From Paraburkholderia xenovorans LB400 (GTDB taxonomy: Bacteria > Pseudomonadota > Gammaproteobacteria > Burkholderiales > Burkholderiaceae): DNA of 64,000 nt. Positions 60,295-64,000 of this stretch are shown here, in pieces; position 1 is the stretch's first letter, and the number at the start of each line of letters is the position of its first letter. The translations under genes and the position numbers were made by a program. The stretch lies in NCBI RefSeq assembly GCF_000013645.1, contig NC_007951.1, positions 620,001 through 684,000 on the forward strand, written 5' to 3'. The notes below the pieces were generated by a model. It was not told the DNA's origin, ran no database searches, and saw only the letters and a program-made list of their open reading frames with translations.

Positions 60295-62034
60295 ATGTTC
60301 ATCGATACGCGTACTGTTGAACAAAACACGGTCATTGAAACGACGGTCTGCATCATCGGCGCAGGCGTCGCGGGAATTACGCTTGCGCTCGAAATGTCGC
60401 GGGCCGGTATCGATGCCTGCGTGCTCGAAAGCGGTGGCTTTGGACCCGACGACGCGACCCGCGATCTGTATCGCGGCGAGAACATCGGGCTTCCCTACAC
60501 GTTTGCGGACGGCTCGCGCAGCCGGTATTTCGGCGGCAGCAGCAACTGCTGGGGCGGCTGGTGCCGCCCGCTCGATCCCTGGGACTTCGAAAAGCGCGAC
60601 TGGATCGCGCACAGCGGCTGGCCGTTCGGGCTCGATGAACTGGCGCCCTACTATGCGCGCACGCACGAACTGCTGAAGCTCGGCCCGCAGAATTTCGACC
60701 CCGCATACTGGGAGCGCGAGATCGGTCGCCAGGACGTGCGCCGCCTGCCGCTCGCCACCGGCGATATGCGCGATACCGTTGCGCAGTTCAGCCCGCCGGT
60801 GCGCTTCGGCAAGGCGTATCGCGAGGAACTCTCGCGCTCCACGCGGGTGCGTGTGTTTCTCCATGCGAACGTGCTCAATATCGACGCCGACGCACAGGGC
60901 ACGGCAATTTCCAGGGTGAAGATCGGCACGATCAGCGGCCGCCGGCTCACGATGACCGCGAGGATTTTCGTGCTGGCCACGGGCGGCATCGAAAACGCGC
61001 GCCTGCTGCTCGCGTCGAACAACGTGCAGGCCGCCGGCCTCGGCAATGCCAACGACCTGGTCGGCCGCTATTTCATGGATCATCCGCGCATGATGTCGGG
61101 CAAGGTGCGCTTCCGTCCGGGCATTGCGCGCAACAAGCTGTACGACATCAAGTATCACTACCAGAATGCGGCGGTGTCGGCGCACGGCACGAAGATCTCG
61201 TCACAGTTCGCGCCGAAACAGGAATGGATGGAGCGCGAGAAGCTGCTCAATTCACGCGTCTGGCTCTATTCGAAATGGTATGGCGAAGGCAGCGCGGGTT
61301 CCGAGGCGTTGATCCGCCTCAAGGAAGCGCTGATGGGCAAGGACCAGCCGGGTCGCAGCCTGAAGCGCGACATCGAGACCATGATTGCGCACCCGCTGCA
61401 CACCGTCGGTTTTGGTTTGACCCGGCTGTTGCAATGGCCCGCGCTGATTACCGACGTGACGCTGCAGGCTATCGTCGAAGCGGTGCCCAATCCGGATAGC
61501 CGCGTCACATTGTCGGCGGACAGGCGCGACCACTTCGGCATGCCGCGCGTGCGGGTGGAGTGGCGCCTCGGCGAACAGGTGCAGCGCACTTTCGACAAGA
61601 CGTTCCAGTTGCTCGCGCAGGAATTGCAGATGGCGAACGTCGCGGACGTCACGCTCGACGAGTCGCTCGAAGGCCGGACGTGGCCGGCGAAACTGGAAGG
61701 CACGTGGCACCACATGGGCACCACGCGCATGCACGACTCGCCGCGCGAGGGCGTGGTCGATCGCGATTGCAAGGTGCACGGGATCAGCAACCTGTACATT
61801 GGCGGCAGTTCGGTGTTTCCGACTGTCGGCGCCAACTTCCCGACCATCACGATTGCCGCGCTGGCGCTGCGCCTCGCCGGTCATCTGAAACGGCAGCTCG
61901 ATTTGCCGGAACTCGTCGGCATTACACGGGGCGACGCCGCGAACAGCGCCGCCATGTCGCTTCAGGCGCCGCCTCAGGTCGACACGTTGCCGATCGCCGC
62001 CTCGACCCTGACGCCGTTGATGAAGGAACAGTGA
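60295..62034 (+). CDS. GMC-family FAD-dependent oxidoreductase
   Basis: Flavoprotein of 579 residues. The N-terminal FAD motif TVCIIGAGVAGITLALEMSR is followed by RYFGGSSNCWGGWCRPLDPW and LATGGIENARLLLASNN. The C-terminal GMC block has the catalytic His region in GTWHHMGTTRMHDSP and the closing FAD contact YIGGSSVFPTVGANFPTITI. The layout resembles pyranose-oxidase and glucoside-3-dehydrogenase-like GMC enzymes that oxidise sugar hydroxyls. No signal peptide, so it acts in the cytoplasm. Its position at the end of the plus-strand operon suggests oxidation of a repeat-unit sugar or precursor, which is inference. Confidence 0.85.
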   Translation: MFIDTRTVEQNTVIETTVCIIGAGVAGITLALEMSRAGIDACVLESGGFGPDDATRDLYRGENIGLPYTFADGSRSRYFGGSSNCWGGWCRPLDPWDFEKRDWIAHSGWPFGLDELAPYYARTHELLKLGPQNFDPAYWEREIGRQDVRRLPLATGDMRDTVAQFSPPVRFGKAYREELSRSTRVRVFLHANVLNIDADAQGTAISRVKIGTISGRRLTMTARIFVLATGGIENARLLLASNNVQAAGLGNANDLVGRYFMDHPRMMSGKVRFRPGIARNKLYDIKYHYQNAAVSAHGTKISSQFAPKQEWMEREKLLNSRVWLYSKWYGEGSAGSEALIRLKEALMGKDQPGRSLKRDIETMIAHPLHTVGFGLTRLLQWPALITDVTLQAIVEAVPNPDSRVTLSADRRDHFGMPRVRVEWRLGEQVQRTFDKTFQLLAQELQMANVADVTLDESLEGRTWPAKLEGTWHHMGTTRMHDSPREGVVDRDCKVHGISNLYIGGSSVFPTVGANFPTITIAALALRLAGHLKRQLDLPELVGITRGDAANSAAMSLQAPPQVDTLPIAASTLTPLMKEQ

Positions 62035-62050
62035 ACGCGCAATGAAGACG

Positions 62051-62096
62051 GCCGAAGCGGGCGCACGTGGAGTGCGTCGGCTTCGCTTTGGTGAGT
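62051..62096. terminator. Possible terminator hairpin between the GMC gene and the converging GT gene
   Basis: Nested arms CGAAGC/GCTTCG and CGCAC-GTGGA-GTGCG are followed by CTTTGG. The T run is short, so termination would be weak or factor-assisted. Confidence 0.35.
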
Positions 62097-62174
62097 GGCA
62101 GAGCCGCGAGCCCGTCGTGAGCCTGCTGCGCTTTCGCGCCGTGTGCTGAGCGCGTGATCGGCCTCCCCCGCGCG

Positions 62175-63389
62175 TCAGCGGCTTTGCTGGGTCGCTTCGC
62201 GCAGCGTGGTGAGCGTGGTTTCGCGCACTTCTTCGTGGCTACCCTTCGATTCCAGCAGCGCGGTCAATGAACTCACCATCGTCTCGACCCGGAAGCGCGC
62301 ATTGAACGTGCGGGCCGCCTGCGCGCGCATTGCGTCGCGAGCCGTGTCGTCCAGTTCGAGCCAGCGTATGAGATTCTTTTCCGTCCCGTCGACGGTATCC
62401 GCGGCCACCATCCCCGCGCCGTCGGCTTCGATCTCGCGCCACACGTTGACCTTGTCGGAAATCAGCGCCGGCAGACCGCAGCCGAGCGCCTCGGCCACCG
62501 CCACGCCGAAATTCTCCTGATGCGACGGCAGAATGAACACGTCGCTCGCATGAAACGCGCCCCACTTCAGCTCGCCCTGCAGCATGCCCGGCAGACTCAC
62601 GCGATGCGCGACGCCGGCCGCCTGCGCCCGGGTGCGCAGCGTGGCGCCCCAGCCGGTTTCGTCCGGACCGGCGATCACGAGGTGCAACGTCTGATCGCGG
62701 CTGGCAATGCGTGCGAACGCATCGATCAGCAGATCGCAGCCTTTCTTGGCGTGCACACGGCCGAGAAACAGCACGATGCGCTTGCCGCGCAAGCTCGGTA
62801 TGGCGTGCAGGAACGCTTCGCGCAGCGGTGCGCCTTCGCGTTGCGGCACGCTCGTGCCGAACGGCACGATGCGTTCATGCGCCTTGTACAGCCAGAACGA
62901 CTGGCGTGCTCGCGTGCGCTCTTCTTCGGTCGTGAAGATGACGGCGCGCGCGTCGCGCAATACCCGATATTCGGCCCACGGCCAGTACAGCCACTTCTTC
63001 AGATGCTTGAGCGGATAAGCCTCCTTGAACCACGGGTCCAGCATGCCGTGCACGTACACGTAGTACGGCACGTCGCTGCCGTGCAGTGCTTTCCATGCCG
63101 CGAAGCCGTGGTATTGCCACAAGCCGTGCACGATCACCGCGTCGAAGCGTTTCGCGTTGGCGGCAAGCCAGAGCGCGAGGCGCTCGCTGAAGCTGTAGCG
63201 GCCCCGGGTCGGGCCGAATGCGTGGACCGGAAACGGGTAAGCCGCAAGGTAGGCCTCGCTGGGCGCGTCGCAGGTGGCCACTTCGATTTCGTGTCCGGCT
63301 TGCTGCATGGCCGCGCCACTGCGGCGAACGCCTTCAACCGGACCGCCGGCGCGTGGGTCGACGCTTGCAAGCAGGTGGAGAATTTTCAT
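62175..63389 (-). CDS. Glycosyltransferase, GT4 family
   Basis: GT-B enzyme of 404 residues: MKILHLLASVDPRAGGPVEG at the N-terminus, IVHGLWQYHGFAAWKAL and YYVYVHGMLDPWFKEAYPLK in the acceptor half, IVLFLGRVHAKKGCDLLIDA and HQENFGVAVAEALGCGLPAL (E-x7-E) in the donor half. These features match the WcaA/Wca-like transferases placed beside polymerases in such loci. The ATG overlaps the stop of the upstream polymerase-like gene (ATGA), showing a coupled minus-strand operon that converges on the GMC gene. Confidence 0.9.
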   Translation of the reverse strand: MKILHLLASVDPRAGGPVEGVRRSGAAMQQAGHEIEVATCDAPSEAYLAAYPFPVHAFGPTRGRYSFSERLALWLAANAKRFDAVIVHGLWQYHGFAAWKALHGSDVPYYVYVHGMLDPWFKEAYPLKHLKKWLYWPWAEYRVLRDARAVIFTTEEERTRARQSFWLYKAHERIVPFGTSVPQREGAPLREAFLHAIPSLRGKRIVLFLGRVHAKKGCDLLIDAFARIASRDQTLHLVIAGPDETGWGATLRTRAQAAGVAHRVSLPGMLQGELKWGAFHASDVFILPSHQENFGVAVAEALGCGLPALISDKVNVWREIEADGAGMVAADTVDGTEKNLIRWLELDDTARDAMRAQAARTFNARFRVETMVSSLTALLESKGSHEEVRETTLTTLREATQQSR

Positions 63390-64000
63390 CGGACGATATC
63401 GGGTCGGTTGGAGCGGTGCCTGGGCGGCGTGTGCGGAACGAGGGCGCCGAACTGGCCGGAGTCGCGCGCGGTGTGCGCCGTGCGCGACATGCCGAGCGTG
63501 GACGGCAGGTCGGCGCGGCCCATGCCCGGCTGGACCCTGCCCGGCAATTCGGGCATCGCGTCCGGGCGCACGTATGGCGGGCGGCGCAAGCGTCTCGCGC
63601 GCGCCGGCAGTGCGCGCTGCAAACGCGCGTGCGTGGCGATCATCAAGCCGAGCGCGACGCCGAATATCAGGCCGGAAAAACGCGGCCCGAGCGGATTGCC
63701 GCCGATCGAGGTGGCCGGTAAAGCGGCAAACAGCATGATGGCGCGCCCCAGCACCGGCAGCATCGGCGCGTCCGGCACGACCGAGCGCCAGTATCGATAC
63801 GAGAAGAAGCAGATCGCCAGCGCCGCGAGCGTGACCAGCGGCATGGCGAGGCCGAACAGCAGGCCGCCCGCGAAGAACTGATAGACCCAGAAGTTGTGTC
63901 CCGCGGCCCATTCATTGATCGCATAGAAGTCTTTCTCGCTGATCTGGCCGGCGAGATCCGGCAGATAGACCGGCGAGTAGCGATAGTAATGGCCGTAGCC
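63386..64000 (-). CDS. Polymerase-like membrane protein (Wzy/O-antigen ligase type), C-terminal part
   Basis: The gene enters from the right edge; the last 204 codons are visible. The reading begins in YYRYSPVYLPDLAGQISEKD, continues through AINEWAAGHNFWVYQFFAGG and three hydrophobic helices (LVTLAALAICFFSYRYW, AIMLFAALPATSIGG, FSGLIFGVALGLMIATHA), and ends in an Arg/Pro-rich cytoplasmic tail. The H-N-x-x-x-x-x-x-F-F-A-G-G-L pattern before a helix is typical of Wzy_C/O-antigen ligase proteins. A polymerase for the repeat unit is expected in this locus, but the N-terminal half is needed to confirm it. Confidence 0.65.
   Translation of the reverse strand, partial: GYGHYYRYSPVYLPDLAGQISEKDFYAINEWAAGHNFWVYQFFAGGLLFGLAMPLVTLAALAICFFSYRYWRSVVPDAPMLPVLGRAIMLFAALPATSIGGNPLGPRFSGLIFGVALGLMIATHARLQRALPARARRLRRPPYVRPDAMPELPGRVQPGMGRADLPSTLGMSRTAHTARDSGQFGALVPHTPPRHRSNRPDIVR

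Noticed and set aside
47416..64000. Assignment of the locus to the cepacian (bce) cluster
   Set aside because: No UDP-glucose dehydrogenase or tyrosine phosphatase gene is seen, while gmd, fcl, wcaF-like and wcaI-like genes are present, so a fucose-containing colanic-like or Bep-like polymer fits better.

Overview
The window looks like chromosomal DNA of a Paraburkholderia/Burkholderia-type betaproteobacterium. It is GC-rich with strong GC3 bias, and it combines homogentisate catabolism (hmgA-fahA), glutaryl-CoA dehydrogenase with an IclR regulator, an AspT/AspD decarboxylation system, an xdhAB(C) purine operon and a large fucose-type exopolysaccharide locus. The genus is inferred from gene content and protein style, not from a search. 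No rRNA, tRNA or CRISPR array was seen.

Left part (1-19.5 kb): the start of an ElaB/YqjD-like protein, a 1-Cys peroxiredoxin, gcdH divergent from an IclR regulator with a palindrome between them, and a degenerate EAL protein. Next come an aromatic-acid MFS carrier with hmgA-fahA (tyrosine/phenylalanine catabolism), two more MFS carriers, an enoyl-CoA hydratase, and a ParB/Srx-like protein resembling plasmid fertility inhibition factors that overlaps a D-lactate dehydrogenase gene. The section ends with two tandem AspT-type antiporters followed by aspartate 4-decarboxylase.

Accessory island (19.5-22.3 kb): two copies of a ~210 bp repeat in inverted orientation, plus a partial third copy, bracket unknown genes. 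Among them is an Ash/Icd-like reading frame lying on a multi-hairpin element that resembles phage C4/CI antisense RNA leaders and is start-stop coupled to an unknown 150-residue protein. A 13-bp tandem repeat follows.

Middle part (22.4-35.9 kb): an MFS carrier, xdhA-xdhB and an xdhC lacking its usual first domain, a LysR regulator, a DsbA-like isomerase, a TAXI solute-receptor protein with a membrane tail, a BON-domain secreted protein, TSUP and LysE family transporters, and a 46-residue basic protein.

Right part (36-64 kb): an exopolysaccharide locus. One half holds two paralogous secreted glycoside-hydrolase-like proteins, a glycosyltransferase, a secreted PIG-L deacetylase fused to lectin and FG-GAP modules, a GDP-mannose mannosyl hydrolase and a 49-residue membrane protein. 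The other half runs araC-like regulator, manC, wcaJ-like, wza, wzc, gmd, fcl, GT, wcaI-like, wcaF-like, GMC oxidoreductase, with a converging GT and the end of a polymerase-like gene. The enzymes supply GDP-mannose and GDP-fucose, charge the lipid carrier, add sugars, acetylate, possibly oxidise, and export by a Wza/Wzc route. The divergent spacer between the halves holds a near-consensus sigma-54 promoter and two perfect dyads, the most striking regulatory signal in the window.
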